A DNA stretch of 64,000 nucleotides from Certhia americana. Its lineage: Eukaryota > Chordata > Aves > Passeriformes > Certhiidae. The DNA is taken from contig CM031879.1 in NCBI GenBank assembly GCA_018697195.1, forward strand, positions 43,326,704 to 43,390,703. The letters are read 5' to 3'. A program made the translations under genes and the position numbers. The notes below the pieces were generated by a model. The model saw only the letters and a list, made by a program, of their open reading frames with translations, made no database searches and was not told the DNA's origin. This document shows positions 38,001-50,800 of the stretch, in pieces (the first letter of the stretch is position 1; each line of letters starts with the position of its first letter).

Positions 38001-40827
38001 AGACTTGTTTTCTGCTTTAATGAATCCTGGCACCTCAAGTTTAAATGCCAAATGGTGTTTCTTTTCTCTCCTGTGAGTCTGAGGACATTTGATGTAGAAG
38101 TTAAGCAGAATGACAGCTGGTTTTGTCTGATGGGCAGAGCTCTTGACTATCCTGTTTTTACTTCCGTCCATAGGAATTCACTAACAGAAATTCACTTGGC
38201 TGCAGGTAGAGTTAATTTGTCACGGGTATTGGGCTGGTATAGCAGCAGTGGAAGGCAGTAGAATAGGGAGGGATTTTTATATGTGGGCTTTTTTGACATG
38301 GAAAAATGAAACACTTTCCAATAAAGAAGTTCAGTCTTAATGCAATGAAGTTTTAAGTAATCATACTGTGTTTGAAAAAGCATGTTCATAGCTAAATATT
38401 TGAACAAAGAGAAAACTTGATTTTTTTTTCCTTATGTGTCTGTATATGCATAATCAAATATTTCAATGCTGTTGAAAATACTTTTGCTTATGAAACTGCA
38501 TCATAAGATCTACTATTAATAAAGTAATATTCTGAGAGGAAATAAAAAACTTGAGGTTTTGATTGTATCCCAGATAGAAAATTACTTTTTTTTTTGTTTT
38601 TTTTCTTTCAGGATGTAAATTATCCAGATTTCATCCTCAAGGTGCTTTTCCCCTCGATTTAAGTAGTCTAATACTATGGTCAAAGTGTCCTTGTGAATGT
38701 TTGCAGTTGGCACTGCACCTTTGGGGATCTCAGCGTAAGAAGGCAGCAAAAGGACAAACGAACAGTAAATACTACTTCAGAATGGCAAAAGACAAAGCAA
38801 ATTATGTAGTTTGATACTGGCTTGCATTTATATAGAATTCCAATTCACTATACACCTCAATTAGAAAAGAAAATCTTTCTTTTCAAGAAGTATCTTGAAG
38901 AGCAAGAAGTTTAGAAAGTAATTCTAGCACCAGGGTAAACTTCACAAGTTTGGTAACTCGTGAAATATTCCCCTGTTTGCTTTAATTTTTTGCTTCTTAT
39001 AATCTGTGTTCTTGATGGTAATTCTGTAAGACAGAACCAGAAGCTGATATGTCTTCCCACAGCTTGATATAAATCTCCTCTGATACAAAATGAGTTGAGC
39101 TGCAGTGAACTTAAATGCTAATGCTGAAGACAGCAAGGCAACCTGCTGTTTAGTATCATAAAGTCATAAAGCTTAACTTTGGTTTACTCCCACATTTCCT
39201 TGTTCCTGTAAGAGTTAAATTGGCACCTTACCATGGATGGTGTAAAAAAGCTGTTCTTATTTGCAAACAGAGTAGTTGTATAATCAAAAGACTCACTAAT
39301 AATGAGCATTATTGTATGTACCATAGTGCAGGGTGCAGTCAGCTAATGGATAATTCCAGTCTTACTTGGAGATATAAAAATTATCAAATAGGTTTAACTG
39401 TATGGGTATGACATCTTTAGAAGAAACAGTATTTTTCTCAGCCTCATAACCTGTATACTGGCAGAATATATTTGATCTATAATACTGCATGTTATATTGC
39501 GTAATTATTTTTTGCAATGCATGCTATTCTTTCCATGAATTACTTTTAAAATAATGGCCTTTCAATGATAAGGTATTACAACTTCTTTTCTCTGCCATGT
39601 GAACTTTCATGTAGCAAACTGAATGAAGTAAATAAAAGGGAGTCTTTCATTTAAGCCTTTCAGAGGCTTAAATTTTCTAAATTGTTCTCCTTTACGTCTA
39701 ATCAGGATAAGAAAATTTTGATGTCTACCTTTGTGCTACAAATCTGATCCTGCTGAATAGTTCTGCTTAAACTTTGCAGGATGTAGATGACCAGCTATGT
39801 ATGAGAGGATATATGAGAAATGTTTCTTAGTTGGGACAGGTGTAGTTCATCCATAGATGCTTTGTGTCTCTTTCACCTGTGGGATGCAGGGGAATCCAGA
39901 TCTGCCTCCACAGTATCTGAAGGAAAATGCTGAAATCAGATGCTGCATCTGGTAAACGTCAGACCTCATAATGGGGAAGATGAAGGGCTAAGGAAGCATG
40001 AAGCTCAGCCTTGGAGCCAGTGGGGTGTTTTGCAGTTCATGGTTTGAAACTTTCATTTCTTGGTTTACTGCACAAAGCAGGTATAGTCTGACACTAAAAA
40101 TATATTGCTTGCTTGCTTGCCCTCAGTCTGTATTAGTCTTCTTTATTATTTGAGTTACTAATTCTTCTGTAAGACTGAAGTAATTGGGTCTTAAGTCTTA
40201 CATCCCCTCTTCCCTACAGCGTATTTTTCATCCACTAGTTCTAAATCCCATTGTTTAGAGCCTATAAATTCATGTGGGGTTATGTGTTGGGCAGAGTCCA
40301 TCGTGTGATGATCATGTGCTTGAAGGAATTGTGTTCAAATCTGACTGAGCAGAGTGAAGAAGGTCCATCTCTTGCAAGAAGGAGGTTCTTTAAATGCATT
40401 GGGAATTCTGTGTATGCTTCTTAGTTCATTTAGAAGAGCTTTTTATAGCCCTGGGCTAAACTAGTTGCAAGGCTGATTTATTTATATTTCTGTTATTCCT
40501 CTGCTAGGGCACTAATTTTATATTAAAATGAAATCCTTGGTTTACATTGGGAGATTGAGAAATGAAAAATTTTGAAAGTATAATGAGAATCTTCTAGTCT
40601 GTTCTTTTTTTCCTACTTTTTTTTTGGGGATATTACATTAGTGAGTTGTATTAACTGCTAATTTTTTTCAATTATTTTGATTATTGTTCAGGTTGTAGTT
40701 CACTGAAGGTGGTCCTACATCCTGTACAGCTGCAATTTTAGCTAAGGTTTTCTGACATGTTGGTATTTTTGTCCTAGCACAAGTCTCACCTTGGGAAAAG
40801 AAGCTTCTTCACTTGGTTCTGATTTTA
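35099..40827. other. Intergenic DNA
   Basis: AT-rich desert without a recognisable gene. It carries the second copy of a 23-bp repeat (36562-36584), an enhancer-like AT-rich stretch (about 37560-38060) and an acceptor-like T-rich tract ending CAG at about 38583-38611. Confidence 0.5.
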
Positions 40828-40950
40828 ATCACAGAATCACAGAGAAAGCTGAGTTGAAAGGGACCCTAGTCCAATTCCTGGTCCTGCACAGGACCCTCTC
40901 CAAGAGCTGTGTCATGTGGCCAAGAGTAGCTGCTATTCTGAAATATTACA
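40828..40950 (-). mobile_element. CR1 LINE, short 3' terminal fragment
   Basis: Read on the plus strand it begins AATCACAGAATCACAGAG, then GAGTTGAAAGGGACCCTAG, TCCAATTCCTGGTCCTGCA and CAGGACCCTCTCCAAGAG. This is the reverse complement of the CR1 3'UTR with its terminal ATTCTGTGATT repeat. About 120 bp survive, so it is a dead, heavily 5'-truncated copy. Confidence 0.9.
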
Positions 40951-43900
40951 AAAAGGGTAAGAGAGTTTCTCAATCAAAATCTCGGTAAAGCACCTTGTTC
41001 CGCGATTGACAATTTCTTGCAAATAAGAAGGGAAAGCGATTGTGTACTTTCATGTTGCATATATTAGTGTATTGCTATAATTTTTTAAAATGAAGATGAG
41101 TTTTATGGTTGAAAGTTTAAATGTTTAAGTGGGTTATACATATAGACAGTGTCACGGGATATTGGCATCTTAGTTTAAACAAATTATGGTAGTTGCTGTG
41201 GTTTAATGAATTGATTTGAGCAAATGGGTTTGGACTTTGTGGAGCTGGTTTTAGCATGTGGGATAAGGCTGTGCAGCTTCATGTTTTGTTGTTCCAAGCA
41301 CTAGAAACAGTTTCAAGAAAATGCAGTAAGGATGTGATGAACAAGAAAAAGACTTAAAGAAAAATATCTGTGCAGTTTTCTAATTGCAGCTGTAAGAGTT
41401 TTGCTAATCTGTCTGCACAGATTACTAGATTGGATGGCTGGAATTGAATTCATCTATTTTCATTTCCTCTTTGATGTTATCTGCAAAATGGGAGATACAG
41501 CTAATTGTTTTGTAGTTAATAAATAATATTTGTGTTCTTTCTCTGGAAATGTTCCATATTAGTTGTTAATGTGCCAATTTAGCTATTTTTAAATAGTTTT
41601 CCTTATGTTGGAAATGATGGATATGTGATGTATTTGAATTTTTAAACAGTGGTATTTTCCTTCTATTTATAACCTTTCTTTGGTAGTTTTTTTCTTGTTT
41701 TGAATATATTTATTTATTTTTGAGATGTTTGTAAAGAACACCTCCAGAGATTGTTAACATTTGTCAGCTCTTGGAATGACAGCTCCAGTCACTATAGAAG
41801 ACAAGTAATTTTCCTCTTGAAGAAAAGGGATGCTAATCTCCACCTACAGTAATATGTTTTGAGAAACATAATGCTCTAAGAAAATGTACCAATTACTAGG
41901 CTGAAAATTGTTTCCCTTCTGCAAGATAGACAATCATAACATTTTTGGACTTCTTTTACTAGTTTCATAACATAACTCCCTCTTCTACAAAGTTGAAAAT
42001 GTGAAGTTTTAGAGCAGACTAGTATTCTATCAGGCATTGGAGCAGCATTGTATTATGGAGTTGTATTTCAGATTCTGAATTGTGTCCGTGCTCTGCAGCT
42101 GGAAAACAAATACGATCTGATTCATTAAGAGAATGATTAAGTACATATATCCCATGTGTTTTACTTACACAGTTGAAGGGTGATCCTTACACTGTTGTCC
42201 AGGATGGGAAGTTATTTTTAGGTGTGGTTTCTTAACTGGCTTTCAGAAGCACATTTCTGATTTTTACCTGCAAGTAATGTGGAGGTGGTAGTAGGAAATT
42301 ATATGTATATACATGAATGAGTGTTTGTTTCAATATAATTATTGGCATATACTAAGCCAAAAGAGTGAGGAAAATGGCAATTATATTAATGAAGTTGCTT
42401 AATTGCATATAATGAAATTTTTAATTTACTGCAACCTATTAAAACTATCACTGGCCTAATAAAGAATCTACCCTTTTGCTTCTATTGTTTCCTGCTTAAA
42501 TCAGCAGGAGTACATTAAAGAAACTGCTTAATTGTTGAGAAATTAGATTATTTGGGATGTAGAGAGAAAACAAAAAGATATTAATATAAAAATTGACTCT
42601 ATTTAATAAGCAGTTAGACAAAACTATCTTTTTAAGATGTTTTGTGCCACAGGCTTATGACATTAGCAAATGAGTCATATCAAGTCACAGTACTTGAAAA
42701 GATTTCTAATATTTCAGCTGGAAAGCATTTGCAGTTATGTCTTCTGAAAATAAAGAACTCTGTTGCTTTTATTCTCAGCCTTGTGGGACTCCAACAGGGC
42801 AGAAAGGTATGCAATAAATGGCCTTTAAGGGCAAGGAGGAATAAAGGAGGGAAAAGGCTTAATTACAGCTCCTGCTGAAGATATGTTCTTAAGCTATGAC
42901 AGTGGATTTCTGAAATGTAAACAGGATAGCTGGAGTTGTGTCTGGACCCTTTCTGCTCAGTGCACCATCCTATCCCTCCACTGTGCTTTCCTGGTGCTCA
43001 TACCCACCTGTGAAAAGTGTTCCTCCTATGCCCTGCTGCCATCACTTTTGTAGCCTTGTCTCTCCATCTCCTTGTGAGACTTGCTCTGTTAGCAGCACAG
43101 GTGTTAGCTACTGCTGCCCTCTGCAAGGGAATTGGCAAGAGGAATGCAGGGGTGGAAGGAGATCAGAAAAGTTTGGGATGAAGTTCAAGTTCTCCTGTGA
43201 AGAGTTGCCAGACTAACAGGCTTCTGGTAGGATATAACGGAGGCAACTAGGAAAAAAGTTATGCAAGCAAAAAGGCTGGAACATCTGTTCAATGGTTTAG
43301 AAAAGGTTTAATGTTCGACTTCACTAATGGCACTAAAACTTGCTAATGTTGATGTGGATGATAAAGAGTGACTCACTCCAATGTCTGATGAGTTTTGAGA
43401 GGGATGATTACAGCTGGAGCTCTGCAACTTTTGCTTTTGAAGTCATAGCACTTTGCTGGAGAATTCCAGCAGGACAAAACCTATTTTGAGATGTGTTGTT
43501 ATGCATGTTTTTTGGCATGTGACTAATCTGACTCTTTTTAGTTACTGGCCCTGGTTATTGACTGTATTGATATTGTGTACTAATGCTTAACTCCATCATC
43601 TCAAATGTTAAAGTTTTATTTAAATCCTCTTGTACTTGGCTTGTACATAGGGAAATACACAGCCTAAGTAAAGACTTTGTGTAAGGAGGATTGTTGTATT
43701 AAATGTAAGCTTGGAAATCCAATTAACTGCTCAACTATTTGAATATTTTTGTCTGGAAACACTGTGGTCTTTTGGTATGTTCGCTTTGAGCGATTTTCAT
43801 CATCCCTCCCTTACTTTTAAGCTAGTTGTATCTCTGGAAAAGTAATAAAAGCTTATTTTCTTTGTAACTTGGTTTGTATACTCATGGCTGTCACATTAAT

Positions 43901-45539
43901 CTGGTGTTGGTATTAGATTTTAATAAAAGACTCTACATAGTAAGAAGAAAGACCCTTGCTGATATTATAGTGTATTTCATATAATTTAATTTTTTGTTTC
44001 TAATATTTGTGCTTTTGGTATATTGTGAGTGATATTGGACTTTGCCAAACATCTTTTGTAAAAAAACAACCAAAAAAAACCCCAGATACAGGAGTTAGGT
44101 TGAAGAAATACTAAGGCAATGACAGAAGAAAAGATTTGAAAGTGTAGAAATCTGCAAAGCGCTTATTTTTTACCTGGCTTTGAGATTCAGGGAAAAGTAG
44201 AGAATATTAACAGTGAACTAATGTTTCTTATTAGCAATTGCATTTTCCATTAACAGTTTCAACGAAGTTTTGTGTATTTTGTGGAGTTAACACAGCATTT
44301 GAGAATGGATTGTGGGAGTGTGGGTGTTTGAATCCCCTTGGAAGGTTTCAGTGGGGCATGTTTGTATAATTAATTACTACAGGTGGGCTAGAGGCAATCC
44401 AATGGCTTTCCACATCTTGATAAACAAATTAATTAGTTCAGGTTGCTTCCCACTTATGGAGCTAAGTTTTGGCTGGTCTCATGGTTGAGATGGCAGCTAC
44501 ATCTTGTTGGATGAGGCAATTATGGAAAAGAATATGGCTGAGATAGTGCTACTTCAAACAAACAAGAAATTCCCATATGCCCTGCTCTTGCAGGCAAGAA
44601 AAAATTGCCTATTAGTAATTCCTAAAAGTTATTGCCATTGCCTTATTTGTTATCCATCATATACTCTCTAAAGGCTTTTTTCTGAATTACAATATTACAT
44701 TTTTAATGAGAAAAAGGGGGAACGTTTTTCCTCCCTTCCCAAAGAACTGTTAGAAGCAGTACCTTTATATGTGAAAGTGATTTAATATCTGTTATTGGAG
44801 AAGGCGAAAACAAGAAATTTGGTTTTCTGTAGAAATTCTTGTGCACATCAGTTCACAAATCTTCTAAACCCTGCCAGTACTGGATGTTCAAATTTAATAT
44901 GGCTCCTGCAGGTCCTTGTTTTAAAACTGCTGCTTATACTTGCCACCCCAAATTCCACTGAAGCCTTTTTTTTTCAGTATAGCACCTCTGGAAATTGAGA
45001 TAAAGGTATTAGTTAAACCTAGGCCAGGTGTAGAGTAATGGGCTTGTGATACCCTGAGACTGGGTACTGCAATTAGTGCAGAGGCTTTTTCCCTACTCAC
45101 CAGGCAGGACCTTGAGAGGTTTACAAAAGAATGAGCTTGGACATGCACCAAAGATACCCAACAGCCCATGGGAGAGGACAGTGACCTTTACTATGAATTC
45201 CCAGTGATTTAGTTCATTACGAAGAAAATGAGTTGTGGATCTCTGTGTGTACTCTGTCTAGTTAGTGTAGGATTTATGAATGATTATAAGGTGTATATGT
45301 GCTTTTTCTGTTAAAAAAGTTTTTTTGTGATATCTCTTGCTGCTTGCAGGCTCTTGTCGCTGTCTGTATAGACATTGTTTTCTGACCTTGGGAAATTTGC
45401 TGAAATTACTTAGTAAATGTAGTGTGTGAAGTAGTGTAGAGAAAAAAGAAACCATTAAGTCATAATTAACTACAGCTTCAATAAGCTCTACTTATGTTTT
45501 TAAAAGTCAATAGCAGAGATATAAAGTCTAGGGCTGTGT

Positions 45540-45543
<4 letters not shown>
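40951..45543. other. Intergenic DNA
   Basis: AT-rich and without a recognisable gene. Two motif-dense stretches (about 42310-42560 and 44270-44530) are described under findings. Confidence 0.5.

Positions 45544-45570
<27 letters not shown>
45544..45570. repeat. T27 homopolymer
   Basis: Twenty-seven consecutive T bases, the longest uninterrupted run in the second half of the window. On the minus strand AATAAA (45587-45582) lies 11 bases before the A-run. Confidence 0.95.
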
Positions 45571-45572
<2 letters not shown>

Positions 45573-47439
45573 TCTTTTTGCTTTATTTTTAACAGAATTA
45601 AAGCTTTTGAGCAGGATTTCTTGGGATCTCATTTCTTGGAAGTGTCAAGGTTTTAAAAAACCCAAACAACAAACCAAAAAGCTCTAGTTTTCTTTTATCC
45701 TTTTTCTGACAAGAATAGAAGACTCATCTCTTAGTTTTCCTAACATACTTACATAATAATTAAAATCCAAATATAATTGAATATATTCTTGGGAGAGATT
45801 TACTTTTAAATTATGTTTTCAGTTTTGAAAGTCTCAATATTCTTTGAAAAATGAATACTGCTGATCTGTTTCAATTTCAATAAAAAATATTTCTAGTTTC
45901 TTACATTTGAGAAAGCACACCACATGTAGTTTTTTTGCCTGGGAGCCTAAAAAGTGGAGTTCTTGTATGTCAGGGAGGAAGGACAGGGTGAAAGTGTCAC
46001 AGATAAGGGTTGTGCGTCTCCTTTGTTGGAGATGAAAAACTGCTTTGGTTTATCAGAGGCAGGTCCTGCTTGGGTGGGGAGACACTGCTGTTACAGCCAA
46101 GATTTACATTTGAATTTTCCAGCTGGTCTTTTTGTCTCTGGGGTACTTATTGTTAAAATTTAGTTTGTAGATAAGCCAGAATGATGCATGTTAGGATGCT
46201 ATGAGTTAGTGGCTGTTGGGATGGGATGTTAGTGGCTTTTATCCTTCTGGGAACTTGATATGACAGTCAATGTAGTGTTGTAAAAAAATGGCATAATGAT
46301 ATTGAAACATGTATCTTCGGTAACATCAGGACATATTGATATCTACCTCATGATTGCTGGGCTAGTGTGGGAGAGAAGAGACAAGTGCAGCAGTCTGCTG
46401 CCCCTCCTAAATTTCTAAATGCCAGAGATATGCAAGAAATAAAGAGGAAGAACTGTCAAAGTTCCATGCTATGAAAAGAAATCTGGTGAAGTGATTCAGA
46501 GGCTTGAATATTTATATTGTCTTATTAACAGGAGTGACATTGGTTTGTCAAGGTTGTACATGCTCCGAGGTCCAGACTGCCACTTAATTTGAGCGTGGAA
46601 ATCTATGGATAATCATTATAGGTGGAAAAAGGAATTAACAGTGATCTTCTCACGTAGGTAGCATGATTACTGTCAATGAGTAGGTGTAGAAAGAGGAAGA
46701 AAGTGATTAATGTTGTATCGGCTGATCCTGACGAATGTCATCCCATTTAGGGAGATAGGTAAAATATTGTTCAAGAAAACATTGACAGAATTTTCAGTGA
46801 GTGAATTTTCAGAAAGATGGAAAAAAGTAAGAGAATGCAAGAGGAAGATCAGAGAATTGCAGACAATTTTCTCCAGTTCAAGTAAAGTGCTGTAGCTCAC
46901 AATCTTTGGCAAAATTGAATAAAACCAACCCATACAAAGCATCTTGACTGAGGACAAGTCTTTTCAAAACAGTCTAATTTAATTTTATAGAAGTGGCAGG
47001 TCTTTTAGAGTCAGAGAGGCTGTGGATGGGATGCAAGTTGCCTTTAACACCTGGACATTTTTTTTTTACATGCTGTACTTCTAAGAAAAAAAAACCCCTG
47101 AAACAACATGGTAGACTTAACAGCTGCAAACTGAACCAACCAGTAGTTAGGAAACTGTGCAGACCAATTGTGTGAAGCATCTGCTATTGAATAAGGGACT
47201 GAATATGTTTCTGGAGGGCTCAGTTTGGGTCTGCTCAGCATAGTTCTTTACTTTGCAAGTGGCCATGAGGAGGAAACAGCAAGAAGTTTGGAGGACAGAA
47301 TTAAGATAAACATGCTGGAGCAACAGTCTACATAAAGTTGGGAGAAATTTAGTAAGGACTTTTGCAGTGTACTACCCTTTGGAATAATTAGCTGTACAAC
47401 CACAAAGTGAAGGAACCCTTGCTTAGAAAATACTGAAGA
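45571..47439. other. Intergenic DNA
   Basis: I recognise no gene. Overlapping short open frames on both strands at 46.67-47.24 kb look like chance. Confidence 0.45.
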
Positions 47440-47830
47440 AAAGCTTATGGTAACTGTACTGGATACTACACTAAATGTGAATCCACACTGTTCTGCTGTT
47501 TACAAAAAATTTATAGGTGGCATTACATTATGTCATGTATAATAAGACATTGGCAGAACTTATATATCATATTTGGGACACTGAATTTAAAGAATAATGG
47601 GATAAAGAGCAGAATCAAGAAGGTATGAAAAGTAGAGGGAACAAAGAGCAGTTACAAAGCCTACTGAAAGCAGGAGAAGAGGAAAGTTAATTTGCATTGA
47701 GAGAGATTCAGGTTAGATGTTAAGAAATTACTTTTTTGAAAGTGAGTGAGGTAGGTAACCTCATCAAATGCCTGGGGAATGTGGAGATCTCTGCTGCTGG
47801 AAGGCTCAGTTAGAGAAGCTATGTGGATGT
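47440..47830 (+). mobile_element. Possible old CR1-type LINE remnant
   Basis: Weak similarity to the end of a CR1-like LINE. An interrupted TTCAGGTTAGATGTTAAGAA then AATTACTTTTTTGAAAGTGA resembles the CR1 motif for 'regained a reading of the last ORF2 region' that precedes the final GGTTGCCCAGAG box, here very decayed. Upstream, ATACTACACTAAATGTGAAT resembles the CR1 segment coding for the end of the reverse transcriptase. Divergence is too high for me to be sure without a profile search. Confidence 0.35.
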
Positions 47831-50800
47831 TTGTAGCAGAAGTGATTGATCTTACCAGGGATTATATCACCTGTTGAGACCTTCTTAATGTGTTGTCTTG
47901 CTTTCTGGAAAGTTTTATTTGAAGAAAAAAAAAATCCCAAACAACCCAGAGCAAAAAAATCCATCTATGAGTCAATCAAATTTGTTATAGAGCAATATTC
48001 CTCAGTAATATGTAGTGTGGCCTTTTAATGTGAGATTGCTTCTGGAATTTCTCACTCATCTGTTTACCAGTTACTGTCATTATTCTGATCATTTTTTCCT
48101 AGCGGAAAGCACTACTTTTTGTTTTAGAAAACAAAAACTACTGTACATCGTGAACTTTCTTAAGGGAAATGTCAAAAGTGTCATTCATTTGGGAAATTTA
48201 AATGCCGAGTCCTTTCCTTGGACTTCTCTGCAGTGTCTCTTAGTGTTTTACTCTAGTCTTTCAAAAAACAATGCAACATAAAAAAGTTCTTGAGGTGTCA
48301 GGCTTTTCATTATCTCTATTGTTAACTGCATATTCTGTTTATAGGGACTTGCTGTAGCACAGCACAGTCCAAATATTTATTATTCGAGAAGCAGCATTTT
48401 AGCTCGTTTACATGACAGAAAACATTTTGAAAAATCTTTTATGTTGATTTACTGTCAAGGCAGCAAAGCGTATCACTAGTAAATTTATTGCCGTTATCTA
48501 GCTAAATATTACAGACTTTGTTTATTTAAACTGGCTGCATAATGTTGGGATGTGTACCACTATACCTCAAAAATTTTTTTGAGTATTTTTTATATTCACA
48601 TTCTTTCTTTGTCTGCCATTTTCAAATGAACGTTCATTAGGCGATAAGTTACAGATTCAAAAATTCTAGATGGCACACAGAGTGAAAAAAGCATCCTTTT
48701 ACCTAATCTGTTGCCTGCCTACCTAAGGAAATGAGGAATAGGTCATTACTCCATCTGTATTGGTGCTAATGGATCTTTTTGCCAATTTAAAGCAAGATCT
48801 TAAAAATGTTAAGGTTTTAGAGGTTGCGTGAAAATTGGTGTTGATATGGAGTAGAAATCCATGTTTATGCCCCCATTGTGAAGAAGGAAGGGAGGCTTCT
48901 GCTCTAATTACCTTTATTTTCAGTATGTGTTTTTAGAAGTGGCTTGATGCATCCCTGGGAGAAAAGGGAACAAGAGTCCTGTGTTGAGGAGTCCAGGATT
49001 AAACTTGAGAATAGGTGCTGTGTGCAGGAGTGTTTTGGGCAAGAATTGAGCAGAGGCGTATCAACTGGCTTAGTCTGAAACAAGAACAGACTTGGTGTGG
49101 ATCTGGGCTGTTGGGTGGATATGGGCTGTTACAATGACAGATGTCAAGAATATGAAGGAAAACTTGGGTTTGTGAGGGACGTGGGAGACCCCAGGCTAAT
49201 TAGTTTTCTGTTCAAAGAACAGTTAGTTAAGATCCTTCACTTCTTCATCTGTTCCTGAAACTCTTCCTCCTGAAATATGTGACTGAAATCCAGTCACATA
49301 TGACCAGACATGGACTGCAAATTAATCTGAAAAGACTGTTTATAATATTCTGGACTTTCTTTGAACTGAAGAAACTTCAGTAATGCAGTACAGGAAATTT
49401 TGTGCCCTGCATTCCATTTCCCTTCTGAAATTGTTCTGTTGTTGCATTTACCATTTTTTTTTACCCTTTCCTTTAAGAAATGTTAGTCATCAGTCACTCT
49501 TCCATAGCAAGCATTAGAAAACACCTGGGGGGCAGGAGGGTAAGTCAAAGGTTAAAGCAAATGTTTGCAATCACTTCACTCATTGAAAAGTTCAGCCTTA
49601 TAAATCCAGAGACAAAATTAAAACAAGAAATGAGCCATAGCACATTACTATCTTTATCCAACACATGGTATTAGGCAGATTGCTTATCTGATCTCACTGG
49701 CCAGCTGTCATGGGATGAGTGGAAACTTCAGACAGGCCCTGCTTTAGTCTCAGAACTTGACCACACTTTAAAATGAAGGAATAACTCTGCAAGTTCTGAT
49801 GATGGCAAAGCAGATCTATTTATGAAAGTTAATGTTAAACACACAAGATATAGAAAATGAAATACCTTAATCAAAATTACTTAGTACACAGTACAAAACT
49901 AAATAACTCCAAGCAGATTTCAATATGAGATAATAGTACACTGTATCAAGAGTCATATATTAAAGCTTGAAAAATAAATAATATTGATTAGGAGTTGAAT
50001 ATAACATACCACCAGAGTAAGGATAATGTACAAAGAGTTCTACATTTAACTCCTTAGGAGTAACAGAGAAGCAGGTGTCCCTACTTAAGGGACAAATGGC
50101 ACAAGTTTCCAGGAAACTGTTTGGAAGATTCCTGCTTTGTGAAAGTTTGGTGTAGTTTTTATAGTGTGTGAAATTTGATGTTACCCCATTCACTATAACT
50201 GTTTGTGCTTGACCTGTGAGCCAGATGCTCACCTGCCACATGACATGGTCATCCAGCTGCGAGCTGGACATCTTGGATACTGTGAAAGTATCAAAACTTT
50301 GCTAACATCCAAAGGAATTACATTTGCTGGCTTTCCTAGATCAGCTAGGTGGGTTAATTTGCCATAGAAGGAAATCAGGTTCAATAGGCAGGGCTTTCCC
50401 TTCATAAAGCCGTTCTGGCTGTCACTGTTGTCTGGAGATGTTAATTGCTGTAGCCAGGATTATGGATTCTTACATGGTCTGCAGCACAGCTGAATCTTAA
50501 ATGTTCATTATAGATGGATGCAGAAGTATTTGGGGTCAGGATTAAGCAAAAGCATATCAACTGGCTTAACTGAAGTTAAGTGTCAAAGCTTATATTTTGA
50601 GTTGACAAAAGAGTTGACTTTTTTCCTTTTGTCTTCCTTTAAGACAAAGAGTAAGACAAAATGCTACTGTTACAAATTCCTAAATAATGTAACTCATCTG
50701 GAAAATGTTATATCTTTTGAATAATACCAGAATATCGTAAAGTCTTTTGTTTGAGAAAGATCTGAAATTCTAGAGGGCTGGAGATGTGATCTTCATTACA

